Assembly (NCBI RefSeq): GCF_002163835.1
Contig: NZ_CP019331.1
Location: 2,331,001-2,395,000, forward strand
Origin: Polaribacter sp. SA4-10
GTDB lineage: Bacteria > Bacteroidota > Bacteroidia > Flavobacteriales > Flavobacteriaceae
DNA length: 64,000 bases
Reading direction: 5' to 3'
In this document: positions 24,241 to 32,949 of the stretch, in pieces
Layout: every line of letters begins with the position of its first letter
How positions within the stretch are numbered: position 1 is the first letter of the stretch
Position numbers and translations under genes: made by a program
The notes under the pieces: model-generated
What the model saw: only the letters and a program-made list of their open reading frames with translations
What the model was told of the DNA's origin: nothing
The model's database searches: none

Positions 24241-26118
24241 ATGAGCTTATTTTCAACAACATATGATGTTATAGTAGTAGGAGGAGGTCACGCAGGAAGT
24301 GAAGCTGCTGCCGCAAGTGCAAACTTAGGTGCACATACCTTGTTAATCACAATGAATTTACAAAATATTGCTCAAATGAGTTGTAATCCTGCAATGGGAG
24401 GAATTGCAAAAGGACAAATTGTAAGAGAAATTGATGCTTTAGGTGGTTACAGTGCTATTGTTACTGATAAAACAGCTATTCAGTTTAAGATGCTGAATAA
24501 ATCTAAGGGACCTGCAATGTGGAGTCCAAGAGTTCAATCAGATAGAATGCAATTTGCAGAATGCTGGAGAACAATGTTAGAACAAACTAAGAATTTAGAT
24601 TTTTATCAAGATTCTGTAAATGGTTTGTTGTTTGATGGGGATAAAATTATTGGAGTTAAAACTGTATTAGGTTTAGAGATAAAAGCTAAAACAGTTATAA
24701 TTACGGCGGGCACTTTTTTAAACGGATTAATACATATTGGTAATAAAAGTTTTGGTGGTGGTAGAGCAGGTGAAGGAGCTTCTACTGGAATTACAGAAGA
24801 ATTAGTTAAAAAAGGTTTTGAATCTGGTAGAATGAAAACTGGAACTCCACCAAGAGTTGATGGACGTTCTTTAGATTATTCTAAAATGATTGAACAACCT
24901 GGTGATGAATTTACAGAAAAGTTTTCTTATTTACCAACCACAAAAGCGCTAGTAAAGCAACGTTCATGTTGGTTGACATATACTAATTTAAACGTGCATG
25001 ATTCATTGCGCGAAGGTTTTGACAGATCACCAATGTTTAATGGTAGAATTAAATCTACGGGTCCAAGATACTGTCCTTCAATTGAAGATAAAATTGATCG
25101 ATTTGCAACAAAAGACAGGCATCAAATTTTCGTAGAACCAGAAGGTTGGACGACCGTTGAAATGTATGTAAATGGGTTTTCAACTTCTCTTCCAGAAGAT
25201 ATCCAAGACAAAGCAATTCGCTCAGTTGAAGGTTTTGAAAATGTAAAGTTTTTAAGATATGGTTACGCGATAGAGTATGATTTCTTTCAGCCAACACAAT
25301 TAAAACATTCTTTAGAAACAAAGTTAATTGAAAACTTATTTTTTGCAGGTCAGATTAACGGAACAACAGGTTATGAAGAAGCTGCTGCACAAGGGTTAAT
25401 GGCTGGTGTAAATGCGGCCTTAAAAGTGCAAGAAAAAGAGCCTTTTGTTCTAAAAAGAAATGAGGCTTACATTGGTGTTTTAATAGACGATTTAATTACA
25501 AAAGGTACAGAAGAACCATATAGAATGTTTACTTCTCGAGCAGAATATAGAACGCTGTTAAGACAAGATAATGCAGATTTAAGATTAACTCCATTAGCTT
25601 TTAAATTGGGTTTAGCTTCAAAAGAAAGATTGGAAAGAGTTATAGAGAAGCAACGTAAAACAGATTTACTAATTAAATTTTTGAATGAAACTAGTGTTCG
25701 TAAAGAAGAAATAAACCCTATTTTAGAAGCTAAAGGTTTGGCTTTAATTACTCAATCTATGAAGCTTTTTAAAATTGCAGCTAGACCACAATTGTCTTTT
25801 TCTGATTTTAAGAATGTTAAAAAATTAAGTGATTTTGTAGAAGATAATTCAATTGATAAAGAGGTCATAGAGCAAGCAGAAATTCATTTAAAATACTCTG
25901 GTTATATTGATAAAGAAAAGAACAATGCAGATAAATTAAATAGGTTAGAAAGTGTTATGATTCCTTCTAAATTTAATTATCATAAAGTGCAATCTCTTTC
26001 TTACGAAGCAAGAGAGAAATTAAGTAAAATTCAACCAACATCAATATCACAAGCAAGCAGAATTAGTGGCGTTTCCCCAAGTGATATTTCAGTACTTCTT
26101 GTTTTTATGGGTAGGTAA
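24241..26118 (+). CDS. mnmG: tRNA uridine-5-carboxymethylaminomethyl modification enzyme MnmG
   Basis: 625 residues, standard for MnmG/GidA. With MnmE it installs the carboxymethylaminomethyl group at U34 of certain tRNAs. The FAD-binding GGGHAGSEAA is at residues 14-23. SCNPAMGGIAKG, RVQSDRMQF, AGTFLNGLIHIG and GRAGEGAS are all family signatures. ETKLIENLFFAGQINGTTGYEEAAAQG is the second GidA signature. The C-terminal helical domain ends ISRISGVSPSDISVLLVFMG. The gene is flanked by parS-like sites on both sides; gidA is close to oriC in many bacteria. Confidence 0.97.
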   Translation: MSLFSTTYDVIVVGGGHAGSEAAAASANLGAHTLLITMNLQNIAQMSCNPAMGGIAKGQIVREIDALGGYSAIVTDKTAIQFKMLNKSKGPAMWSPRVQSDRMQFAECWRTMLEQTKNLDFYQDSVNGLLFDGDKIIGVKTVLGLEIKAKTVIITAGTFLNGLIHIGNKSFGGGRAGEGASTGITEELVKKGFESGRMKTGTPPRVDGRSLDYSKMIEQPGDEFTEKFSYLPTTKALVKQRSCWLTYTNLNVHDSLREGFDRSPMFNGRIKSTGPRYCPSIEDKIDRFATKDRHQIFVEPEGWTTVEMYVNGFSTSLPEDIQDKAIRSVEGFENVKFLRYGYAIEYDFFQPTQLKHSLETKLIENLFFAGQINGTTGYEEAAAQGLMAGVNAALKVQEKEPFVLKRNEAYIGVLIDDLITKGTEEPYRMFTSRAEYRTLLRQDNADLRLTPLAFKLGLASKERLERVIEKQRKTDLLIKFLNETSVRKEEINPILEAKGLALITQSMKLFKIAARPQLSFSDFKNVKKLSDFVEDNSIDKEVIEQAEIHLKYSGYIDKEKNNADKLNRLESVMIPSKFNYHKVQSLSYEAREKLSKIQPTSISQASRISGVSPSDISVLLVFMGR

Positions 26119-26138
26119 AAAGAATTAAATTATTAAAA

Positions 26139-26154
26139 TGTTCCTCGTGGAACA
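26139..26154. promoter_or_regulatory. parS-like ParB binding site 3
   Basis: TGTTCCTCGTGGAACA is a near-perfect palindrome with 14 of 16 matches to TGTTCCACGTGAAACA. It lies in the 56-bp gap between the mnmG stop and the methyltransferase start. It is not followed by a T run, so a terminator role is unlikely. Confidence 0.55.
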
Positions 26155-26174
26155 TTTGCTTGAAAATAAAAATA

Positions 26175-27032
26175 ATGGGGAAAGAAAAAGAGTTTTTTAA
26201 AAGATTAGAACCTTTTTTAAACTGTAAAGATTATTCAGTTTCTAAAGAAAGTTATGAAGTAATGCTCAATAAAAAATATGAGATGTTAGTTACTTCGCCA
26301 ATTCCTTTAGATTTAGAAAATTATTATAAAAGTGAAGATTATATTTCTCATACAGATAGTAAAAAAACACTCTTTAATAAAGTGTATCAAAAAGTAAGAA
26401 GTTATACTTTAAATAAAAAATTAGCTTTAATCAATTCTTTTAATACGGAAGGTAAAAGCATTTTAGATGTTGGTGCAGGAACGGGAGATTTTTTAAAAGT
26501 TTGTAAAACGAATGGTTGGACTACTTTTGGTGTAGAACCAAATTCTGCGGCGAGAACTATTGCAGAAAAAAAGAATATTATTCTATTAGAAAAATTAGAA
26601 AACATACAAAACAAAACATTCGATGTAATTTCTCTTTGGCATGTTTTAGAACATGTAGAAAACTTAACTAAATATATTTCTACACTAAAAAAACTTCTAA
26701 AAGAAAACGGAATATTAATAATTGCAGTTCCTAATTTTAAAAGTTATGATGCGAACTATTATAAAGAATATTGGGCTGCTTTTGATGTGCCAAGACATAT
26801 TTGGCACTTTTCACAAACGTCAATTAAAAAATTATTTTTAGAAGAAAATATGATTGTTGAAAAAACACTACCAATGAAATTTGATTCTTATTATGTTTCT
26901 TTATTAAGTGAAAAATATAAGTCCGGTAAAATGAAACCGTTTTCTTCCTTATATCGTGGTTTCTTATCAAATTTTAAAGCAAGAAAATCTTCTGAGTATT
27001 CTTCTTTGATTTATATTCTTAAAAACAAGTAA
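26175..27032 (+). CDS. Class I SAM-dependent methyltransferase
   Basis: 285 residues from the ATG at 26175; a TTG at 26160 is possible but less likely. Motif I is KSILDVGAGTGDFLKVCK (about residues 92-109), followed by GVEPNSAARTIAEKK. The motif DVISLWHVLEHVENL is typical of methyltransferases of the type that act on sugars, quinones or small metabolites, with LLKENGILIIAVPNF as post-motif. An N-terminal segment with a Cys (FLNCKDYSVSKESYEV) recalls methyltransferases that act on carbohydrate or envelope building blocks. The substrate is unknown. It is probably in the ybeY-mnmG transcript and is closed by the hairpin at 27101. Confidence 0.82.
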   Translation: MGKEKEFFKRLEPFLNCKDYSVSKESYEVMLNKKYEMLVTSPIPLDLENYYKSEDYISHTDSKKTLFNKVYQKVRSYTLNKKLALINSFNTEGKSILDVGAGTGDFLKVCKTNGWTTFGVEPNSAARTIAEKKNIILLEKLENIQNKTFDVISLWHVLEHVENLTKYISTLKKLLKENGILIIAVPNFKSYDANYYKEYWAAFDVPRHIWHFSQTSIKKLFLEENMIVEKTLPMKFDSYYVSLLSEKYKSGKMKPFSSLYRGFLSNFKARKSSEYSSLIYILKNK

Positions 27033-27100
27033 ATAGGCATTTAGAGATTGTTTGAGTTAGTTTTTAGCTTTAAAACATATACTTTGTTTAAGAATAAATA

Positions 27101-27134
27101 AAAACCCCTTAAAACGAAAGTTTTAAGGGGTTTT
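27101..27134. terminator. Strong hairpin terminator
   Basis: A 15-bp perfect stem (AAAACCCCTTAAAAC / GTTTTAAGGGGTTTT) with a GAAA tetraloop is followed by TTTTTTAATA on the plus strand and preceded by A-runs, so it can act in both directions. It separates the methyltransferase gene from the convergent DoxX gene. Confidence 0.9.
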
Positions 27135-27175
27135 TTAATAAATAATATTTATTGATTTTATTTTTACTATAATTT

Positions 27176-27574
27176 TTAATTATTTAATAAAAATACACCA
27201 AAGACTGTAATAATAAAATAGACGGCTAAAGACATTGCTCCTGCATAATCTTTTGCCAATCGTTGACCTATAAGTAAAAATATTAAAACGATAGCAGAAA
27301 GCGCTATTCCTAATAAAGCAATTTCTTTTGTTCCTAAAGTATAAAGTTGATAAACACCAACAACCATTATGGCTCCAGCAAAAAATTCTAAAAATAAAAT
27401 AACGGCTAATAATAAAGGAACACTATTTTTGAGAGGAGAGTTTTTAAAATGATTTTTAATAAAAGAAACATTTCCTTTCCAGTCTAATACTTTATCAATA
27501 CTGGATTGTAAAAAAGTAACAATTAAAAAAAGTAATATTAGAATTTCTGCGGGATAATTTGATAGTAATTTCAT
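27176..27574 (-). CDS. DoxX-like four-helix membrane protein
   Basis: 132 residues with four predicted membrane segments: residues 9-25, about 50-72, 81-101 and 112-130. The pattern ILILLFLIVTFLQSSIDKVLDWKGN, with a short polar loop then FIKNHFKN, is that of DoxX/DoxD-related proteins. Their role in general is uncertain; some take part in redox or surfactant-like processes. It is transcribed 11 bp after the upstream helical-protein gene and probably in one operon with it. Confidence 0.7.
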   Translation of the reverse strand: MKLLSNYPAEILILLFLIVTFLQSSIDKVLDWKGNVSFIKNHFKNSPLKNSVPLLLAVILFLEFFAGAIMVVGVYQLYTLGTKEIALLGIALSAIVLIFLLIGQRLAKDYAGAMSLAVYFIITVFGVFLLNN

Positions 27575-27585
27575 ATGGCTTGTTT

Positions 27586-27912
27586 TTATTTTTTAATTAA
27601 ACGTTGAAAAAAGTTTTTCGCTTTTCCTTTTACTTCTTTAATATCTTCTTTTGCTTCATCAGCGAAATCAGCAATATGTTCTGCTGCTTCTCCCGCTAAT
27701 TCTGTTGCTTTTTCTTTTGTAACCTCCCTATATTTTTCAACTTTATCTTTTACATTTTCTATATTTTCATCTGATAAAGTTGCGTTTATTTTTTCTTTAG
27801 TACTTTCCAAAACCTCTTTTGCTTCCTCTTTAAACTCAGCTGCTTTTTGTTTTACTTCATCTGAAAGAGACTTCTGTGGTTCTTTTTTTTCTAATATATT
27901 TTTTTCTGCCAT
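27586..27912 (-). CDS. Charged helical (YtxH/LEA-like) small protein
   Basis: 108 residues, almost entirely Lys, Glu, Ala and Asp with a helical heptad-like repeat (KQKAAEFKEEAKEVLESTKEKI, VEKYREVTKEKATELAGEAAEHI), ending KNFFQRLIKK. There is no signal peptide or membrane segment. Similar sequences are stress-related, LEA-like or YtxH-like proteins, but nothing in it gives a specific function. It lies 11 bp before the DoxX-like gene. Confidence 0.65.
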   Translation of the reverse strand: MAEKNILEKKEPQKSLSDEVKQKAAEFKEEAKEVLESTKEKINATLSDENIENVKDKVEKYREVTKEKATELAGEAAEHIADFADEAKEDIKEVKGKAKNFFQRLIKK

Positions 27913-28335
27913 AAAGTATTTATTTTTTGGTAGTTATGTGTATTTAAATGCTTTATATATAGTTTTACAAAGCACTACTTTGTTCCTTAGTTGTCTAATA
28001 CCTATACAGATTGCTTATAATCAAACTCTTATATTTTAGTTCTTCTAAATAATCCTACTTAGTTTTCAACTCTATAATTAGACATAAAGTCTTTTTTTGA
28101 AGGTTCAAAATAGTTGGTGTCTTTTAGAAACGCACTCGATTGAATTGAATCTTTCTATATATTTTTATCTTTCCCAAAAAGGTGAACCTCAATTATCTGT
28201 ATTAAAACCTGAGTGATTTTTATAGCATCCTTTAATTCTTTTCAAACATCAAATTTAAAAAATAAACAACCAATTACTGTTACTCTATTATTTTATTTTT
28301 TATTTCTTTTTGGAGTTCGTTCCGTAAATAGCTAT
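27913..28335. other. 423-bp AT-rich stretch without intact gene
   Basis: No conserved open frame was found. On the minus strand a short coding-like segment (about 28068-28205) can be read as ...SIQSSAFLKDTNYFEPSKKDF... ending in a stop, but it contains an in-frame stop upstream. It may be the tail of a decayed gene. No repeat or RNA element was recognised. Confidence 0.4.
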
Positions 28336-28760
28336 TCATTCTTTTACAGTATTTTTTTTTGATAATTCTGCAATAAGATTAAAAGAAATATCCTCCATTT
28401 TTTTATAACAAATACAGCTTTTTCCTATATCTAATTTTCTAAAACAATGTTTTGGATCTTCATTTACAAACCAATCGTAAATTTTTAGCATTTCATAAAT
28501 ACCACTATGATATAAATTTATGGAGTTTTTTTGTGATGCAAAACTCATAAAATACAAAGGTTCTTGTGGATTGTAATGATATCCATCTGAATAAATAGAA
28601 TTGGAATTATACTGCCCAATCATTTTATATTAAATACCTTTTTCAAATTTTTTTGGTAAGTTCTCTTTAATTGTTGTCTGAAGTTTTTTTATCGCGTTTT
28701 TACGCTCTTCTGGATCTTGACTAATTTATTTTTTATAGGTGAAATTTCTTTGTACTGCAT
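28336..28760 (-). pseudogene. DUF1801 (YdhG-like) protein, disrupted
   Basis: A single ancestral gene of about 140 codons is visible in pieces. The ATG at 28760 opens MQYKEISPIKNKLVK. A frameshift then leads to QDPEERKNAIKKLQTTIKEN..., which resembles the N-terminus of DUF1801 proteins. An in-frame TAA stop follows after KFEKGI. The same frame continues as MIGQYNSNSIYSDGYHYNP and LYFMSFASQKNSINLYHSGIY (start at 28623), the usual C-terminal half with GKSCICYKKMEDI. The 95-residue frame 28336-28623 is therefore only a relic. The product of the intact family is an uncharacterised small cytosolic protein. Confidence 0.75.
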
Positions 28761-28785
28761 AACATCAAAATGTGATGATTACAGC

Positions 28786-29724
28786 TTAACAAAATTTTGC
28801 TTTTATTTTATCAACAATTGTTTGTGCTAATTTCTCTTTGCTTTCAATTGTCCAACCTGCAACATGTGGAGATAAAAGTACATTTTCTGAATTGATTAAA
28901 TATTTGAATGCGTCTGGCATTTTATCTTCAGAGAAAAGGTTTTCAAAAGATGATTTTTCATATTCTAAGACATCTAAACCAGCTCCTAAAATCTTACCTG
29001 ATTTTAAAGCTTCAACTACATCTTTTGTAACAACAGATTTTCCACGGGCAGTATTTATCAACCAAAAATTCTTTTTAAAATTCTTTATAAAATCAGAATT
29101 TATCATATTTTGTGTGAGTACAGTTTGTGGTGTGTGTAAACTTACAACTTCTGCTTTTTCTTGTAATTCAGTTAAAGAAACTTGTGTGCAATTTTCATCG
29201 CCAACATTTGGTTTTATATCATAACAAATTGCTTTTACATCAAATCCTCGAAGTTTTTTAGCAAAAGATTTCCCCATATTTCCATAGCCAATTAAACCAA
29301 CAGTTTTTCCATCGAGTTCAATTCCGCGATTTTCTTCACGCAACCATTTTCCATTTCTAACTTCTTTATCAGCTTTGTTTAGTTTGTTAAAAAGTGATAA
29401 TAACAGGGCTAAAGAATGTTCCCCAACTGCACTTCTATTTCCTTCTGGCGCAGCAATTAATTCTATATTTTTAGTTGCGGCATAATCACAATCTATGTTT
29501 TCTAAACCAGCACCAACGCGTCCAATAAATTTAAGGTTTGTTGCTTTGTCAATAAATTTTTTATCAATAGAAAAACGACTTCTAATTATAAAACCATCGT
29601 AAAAATGAATTTTATCTTCAATTTCAGATTTTGAAGAAGTATAATCTTCATCATTAATAAAACCCAACTCGCAGAGTTGTTTAAGTAAAAGAGGATGGTT
29701 TGTGTCTAAGTGAAGGATTTTCAT
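28786..29724 (-). CDS. D-2-hydroxyacid dehydrogenase (SerA-like)
   Basis: 312 residues. The NAD-binding domain has TVGLIGYGNMGKSFAKKL (about residues 143-160). The catalytic set is present as Arg in NTARGKSVV, Glu in LGAGLDVLEYE and His in LLSPHVAGWT. The N-terminal substrate domain begins MKILHLDTNHPLLLKQL. This is the fold of phosphoglycerate dehydrogenase and related enzymes; the short form without an ACT domain fits either SerA of Bacteroidota or a general 2-hydroxyacid dehydrogenase. The adjacent serine-pathway genes that would support serine synthesis are absent. Confidence 0.85.
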   Translation of the reverse strand: MKILHLDTNHPLLLKQLCELGFINDEDYTSSKSEIEDKIHFYDGFIIRSRFSIDKKFIDKATNLKFIGRVGAGLENIDCDYAATKNIELIAAPEGNRSAVGEHSLALLLSLFNKLNKADKEVRNGKWLREENRGIELDGKTVGLIGYGNMGKSFAKKLRGFDVKAICYDIKPNVGDENCTQVSLTELQEKAEVVSLHTPQTVLTQNMINSDFIKNFKKNFWLINTARGKSVVTKDVVEALKSGKILGAGLDVLEYEKSSFENLFSEDKMPDAFKYLINSENVLLSPHVAGWTIESKEKLAQTIVDKIKAKFC

Positions 29725-29830
29725 TTGTAATATTTATTTTACCACATAGAAACATAGTCAAAATATGTTTGCTGTTTATTTAATTTCTCTGTAACAAATT
29801 CCTTCCCTTTGGTAAGGTTAGGATGGGCTT

Positions 29831-30649
29831 TTAATACTGCTCTTTATCACTTGGGAAATCGCCACTTTTTACATCATTAATATAGGTTTCAAAAGCACCC
29901 GTCATGTCTTTATATAAATCTAAATATCTACGTAAAAAACGAGGATTAAATTCATGTGTCATTCCTATCATATCATGCGTGACTAAAACTTGCCCATCAA
30001 CACCATTTCCAGCACCAATTCCAATTACAGGAATTGAAATACTTTCTGCTACTTTTTGAGCTAATTTTGCAGGAACTTTTTCTAAAACAATTGCAAAACA
30101 TCCAATTCTTTCTAACATTAATGCGTCTTCCATTAATTTTTCTGCTTCCTCTTCTTCCTTTGCTCTTACAGTATACGTACCAAATTTATAGATAGATTGA
30201 GGCGTTAAACCTAAATGTCCCATTACAGGAATACCCGCATTTAAAATACGTTTAATTGATTCTTTAATCTCTCTTCCTCCTTCTAATTTAATTGAATGTC
30301 CACCACTTTCTTTCATAATTCTAATTGCAGAACGTAATGCTTCTTTTGGGTCAGACTGATAACTACCAAAAGGTAAATCTACAACAACCAAACAGCGGTC
30401 TATTGCTCTTACCACAGAACTTGCATGATAAATCATTTGATCTAAAGTTATTGGTAAAGTTGTTTCATGACCCGCCATTACATTAGAAGCAGAATCACCC
30501 ACAAGTATTACGTCAATTCCTGCTCCATCAACAATTTTAGCCATGGTATAATCATAAGCAGTTAACATAGAAATTTTTTCTCCGTTAGACTTCATGTCTA
30601 CCAAAGATTTTACGGTAACTCTCTTATATTCTTTTTTTGCTACAGACAT
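29831..30649 (-). CDS. panB: 3-methyl-2-oxobutanoate hydroxymethyltransferase
   Basis: 272 residues, a close match to PanB length. It transfers a hydroxymethyl group from methylenetetrahydrofolate to 2-oxoisovalerate, the first committed step to pantothenate. [75 protein letters not shown] and HDMIGM are the family landmarks. It lies downstream of the dehydrogenase gene on the other side of a 106-bp gap; no panC or panD lies nearby. Confidence 0.95.
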   Translation of the reverse strand: MSVAKKEYKRVTVKSLVDMKSNGEKISMLTAYDYTMAKIVDGAGIDVILVGDSASNVMAGHETTLPITLDQMIYHASSVVRAIDRCLVVVDLPFGSYQSDPKEALRSAIRIMKESGGHSIKLEGGREIKESIKRILNAGIPVMGHLGLTPQSIYKFGTYTVRAKEEEEAEKLMEDALMLERIGCFAIVLEKVPAKLAQKVAESISIPVIGIGAGNGVDGQVLVTHDMIGMTHEFNPRFLRRYLDLYKDMTGAFETYINDVKSGDFPSDKEQY

Positions 30650-30784
30650 ATTTGTTATTTTGAATTTGGTAAAAGTAATAAATATAGAACTATTTTAAAC
30701 GAGTTAATTTTTAGTTAATTAGAAGTGTTTTATTTTATACCAATTCTAAATTATATAGTTTTAAGATTTTAAAATCCATTTATT

Positions 30785-31264
30785 ATGTCAAGAATTATTC
30801 TTTTACTAATTGCGGGGCTATTTTCAGTAACAATTGTAGCTCAAGAAAAAACAGAAGAACAGTTAATAAAACAAACCATTAAAACTTTTTTTGATGGATT
30901 ACACAAAGGAGACACTACAATTATGAAGGCAACACTTCATAAAGACATAAAAATTCAAACAACAAATACAAATAAAGAAGGTAAAAAGGTGTTAAAAACG
31001 GAAACAAGAGAGCAGTTGTTAAAAGCAGTTTCGAATAAAAAACCAATAGATATTTATTTAGAAAAAATACTTTCTTACGCCATTAAAATTGATGGGAACC
31101 TAGCTTCAGTTTGGACACCTTATGAGTTTTATTACAATGGAAATTTTAGTCATTGTGGTGCAAACTCTTTTCAGCTTTTTAATAATAATGGCAAATGGGA
31201 AATTATTTATTTGGTAGATATGAGAAGAAGAGAAAATTGCACCTATTTAAAGGATAAAAAATAG
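30785..31264 (+). CDS. Secreted NTF2-like (SnoaL-like) protein
   Basis: 159 residues. Signal peptide MSRIILLLIAGLFSVTIVAQ. The mature part looks like the NTF2/SnoaL fold: EEQLIKQTIKTFFDGLHKGDTTIMKATLHKDIKI at the start, then ASVWTPYEFYYNGNFSHCGANSFQLFNNNGKWEIIYLVDMRRR, resembling lumazine-binding-like DUF4440 proteins of Bacteroidota. The pocket residues cannot be assigned. It is 27 bp upstream of the ECF sigma gene and may be cotranscribed with it. Confidence 0.75.
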   Translation: MSRIILLLIAGLFSVTIVAQEKTEEQLIKQTIKTFFDGLHKGDTTIMKATLHKDIKIQTTNTNKEGKKVLKTETREQLLKAVSNKKPIDIYLEKILSYAIKIDGNLASVWTPYEFYYNGNFSHCGANSFQLFNNNGKWEIIYLVDMRRRENCTYLKDKK

Positions 31265-31291
31265 CCTATATTTGGTTTTTTAAAATTGAGA

Positions 31292-31861
31292 ATGTCAGAA
31301 ACTGTAATACATAAAATAGATTCTAATAAATGGATTGATTCTTACGCAGATTATTTATATAATTATACTGTGGTTAGAGTTAATGATGCTGATTTGGCAA
31401 AAGATTTAGTACAAGACACTTTTTTTGCAGGATTAAAATCTGCGAAAAATTTTCAAGGAAAATCTACAGAAAGAACTTGGTTAGTTTCTATTTTAAAAAG
31501 GAAAATTATTGATCATTATAGAAAAATAAATTCTAAAAAAGGGCAAGCTGAAGTTCGAATGAATTTCTATGATAATGGAGAAAATGAAGGGAGTTGGATA
31601 GAAGAAAGAGTTCCACAAAGTTGGGATAATCAATCTGAAAAAGACATTGAAAACGAAGAATTAAAAAGCCAGTTAGAGCTTTGTATAAGTAAATTACCAG
31701 AAAAATATGCAATGGTTTTTAGAATGAAAACTATTCAAGAATTTGAAACAGAAGAAATCTGTAAGGAACTAGACATCACTGCGTCAAATTTATGGGTAAT
31801 TATTCATAGAGCAAGAACGCAATTAAGAAAGTGTATGGAAGATAATTGGTTTAAAAATTAA
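31292..31861 (+). CDS. ECF RNA polymerase sigma factor
   Basis: 189 residues from ATG 31292. A TTG six bases earlier gives no better start. Region 2 is NDADLAKDLVQDTFFAGLKSAKNF and STERTWLVSILKRKIIDHYRK; region 4 is LPEKYAMVFRMKTIQEFETEEICKELDITASNLWVIIHRARTQLRKCM. Unlike the sigma at 5543, this one has a long insert between regions 2 and 4 (NFYDNGENEGSWIEERVPQSWD). It is followed 3 bp later by a short Cys-rich protein, the probable anti-sigma partner. Confidence 0.88.
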   Translation: MSETVIHKIDSNKWIDSYADYLYNYTVVRVNDADLAKDLVQDTFFAGLKSAKNFQGKSTERTWLVSILKRKIIDHYRKINSKKGQAEVRMNFYDNGENEGSWIEERVPQSWDNQSEKDIENEELKSQLELCISKLPEKYAMVFRMKTIQEFETEEICKELDITASNLWVIIHRARTQLRKCMEDNWFKN

Positions 31862-31864
31862 CAG

Positions 31865-32128
31865 ATGTTTAAAAAATTAAATATAACTTGTGATCAAGCA
31901 ACAACTATATGTGATAAAAATCAATATGGTGAAGCAACATTTTCAGAAAAAGTGAAATTAAATATTCATTTTTTAAAATGTAGAATATGTTTATTATACA
32001 CAAAACAGAACATTACTTTATCTCGTTTCTTTAAAAAAGAAGCAACAAACTGCAAAGAAAGAATACACTGTTTAAGTAAAGAAGAAAAAGAAGAAATTAA
32101 AATAAATTTAGATAAAACAGCGTCATAA
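31865..32128 (+). CDS. Small zinc-finger anti-sigma-like protein
   Basis: 87 residues with an N-terminal CDQATTICDKN segment and a second motif HFLKCRICLLYTKQN (His-x3-Cys-x2-Cys), as in zinc-containing anti-sigma domains. The segment matches the N-terminal half of cytosolic zinc anti-sigma proteins; a membrane segment is missing, so it would act as a soluble sigma-binding switch. It follows the sigma gene by 3 bp, a typical sigma/anti-sigma pair. The redox or ligand signal is unknown. Confidence 0.7.
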   Translation: MFKKLNITCDQATTICDKNQYGEATFSEKVKLNIHFLKCRICLLYTKQNITLSRFFKKEATNCKERIHCLSKEEKEEIKINLDKTAS

Positions 32129-32137
32129 ATAATTTTT

Positions 32138-32159
32138 TGTAGTTTTTGTAAAAACTACA
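32138..32159 (+). terminator. Hairpin after the sigma/anti-sigma pair
   Basis: The short stem TGTAGTTTTT / AAAACTACA is followed by a T tract (GTTTTTGATTTTTTG). It lies 10 bp after the anti-sigma stop. Confidence 0.6.
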
Positions 32160-32182
32160 GTTTTTGATTTTTTGTTAGATTG

Positions 32183-32214
32183 AAACGGAATTTATAGAAA
32201 TATAAATTCCGTTT
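32183..32214 (+). terminator. Second hairpin terminator
   Basis: A 14-bp perfect stem AAACGGAATTTATA / TATAAATTCCGTTT with a GAAA loop, followed by TTTTTTG. Together with the hairpin at 32138 it separates the sigma operon from the methyltransferase gene. Confidence 0.8.
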
Positions 32215-32219
32215 TTTTG

Positions 32220-32227
32220 TACTTTTG
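32220..32227 (+). promoter_or_regulatory. TAnnTTTG -7 element of the methyltransferase gene
   Basis: TACTTTTG lies 17 bp before the ATG at 32244, immediately after the terminator hairpin, so the gene has its own promoter. Confidence 0.5.
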
Positions 32228-32243
32228 AAGCAAATAAAATTCC

Positions 32244-32885
32244 ATGCATTTTTTACCAGAAAAGATAGATACTTATGTTGTAGAACACTCGCAACAAGAA
32301 CCAAAAATTTTACAAGAGTTAAGTAAGGAAACTTGGCAAAAGGTATTAAACCCAAGAATGTTAAGTGGCGCTTTTCAAGGACGAATTTTATCTATGATTG
32401 CTAAGTTAGTTCAACCAAAAACCATTTTAGAAATAGGAACCTATACGGGTTATTCTGCTTTATGTTTAGCAGAAGGTTTGGTATCTGAAGGAAAAATAGT
32501 TACAATTGATAAAAACGAAGAGTTAGAACCGTTACAGAACAAGTATTTTGAGAAATCTGGACATAGAAATCAGATAGAACAATTTGTTGGAAATGCGATA
32601 GAAATAATACCTACTATTGATGAAAAATTTGATTTAGTTTTTATTGATGCAGATAAATCTAACTACATAAATTATTTTCATTTAATTATTGATAAAATGA
32701 ATCCTGGCGGAATTATTTTGTCTGATAATGTGCTTTGGAGTGGAAAAGTAGTAGAAGAATTAGATCCAAAAGATAAAGACACAAAAGTACTTTTAGAATA
32801 CAATAAACTACTAAATTCTGATGCTAGAATAGAAACTGTTTTATTGCCAATTAGAGATGGATTAACAATTAGTAGAGTAAAGTAG
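32244..32885 (+). CDS. O-methyltransferase (catechol/caffeoyl-CoA type)
   Basis: 213 residues. The SAM-binding motif is KTILEIGTYTGYSALCLAEGL, and the family signature FDLVFIDADKSNYINYFHLI (metal-binding Asp) and GGIILSDNVLWSGKVV are present. Enzymes of this family methylate hydroxyl groups of catechol- or coumaroyl-like substrates; the bacterial substrates are mostly unknown. It is a single gene ahead of the second tatA-like gene, which is convergent. Confidence 0.88.
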   Translation: MHFLPEKIDTYVVEHSQQEPKILQELSKETWQKVLNPRMLSGAFQGRILSMIAKLVQPKTILEIGTYTGYSALCLAEGLVSEGKIVTIDKNEELEPLQNKYFEKSGHRNQIEQFVGNAIEIIPTIDEKFDLVFIDADKSNYINYFHLIIDKMNPGGIILSDNVLWSGKVVEELDPKDKDTKVLLEYNKLLNSDARIETVLLPIRDGLTISRVK

Positions 32886-32949
32886 TTTTGTAAACAATTG
32901 TCATTGCAGACAAGGCAGGAATTTAAACTTTTAGAAAAGAATTATTAGT

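Noticed and set aside
26160..26174. TTG start of the methyltransferase, five codons upstream
   Set aside because: A good ATG at 26175 exists, and the five extra residues (MKIKI) add nothing recognisable.
28336..28623. 95-residue frame as an intact gene
   Set aside because: It lacks the N-terminal half of DUF1801, which is visible upstream in broken form.
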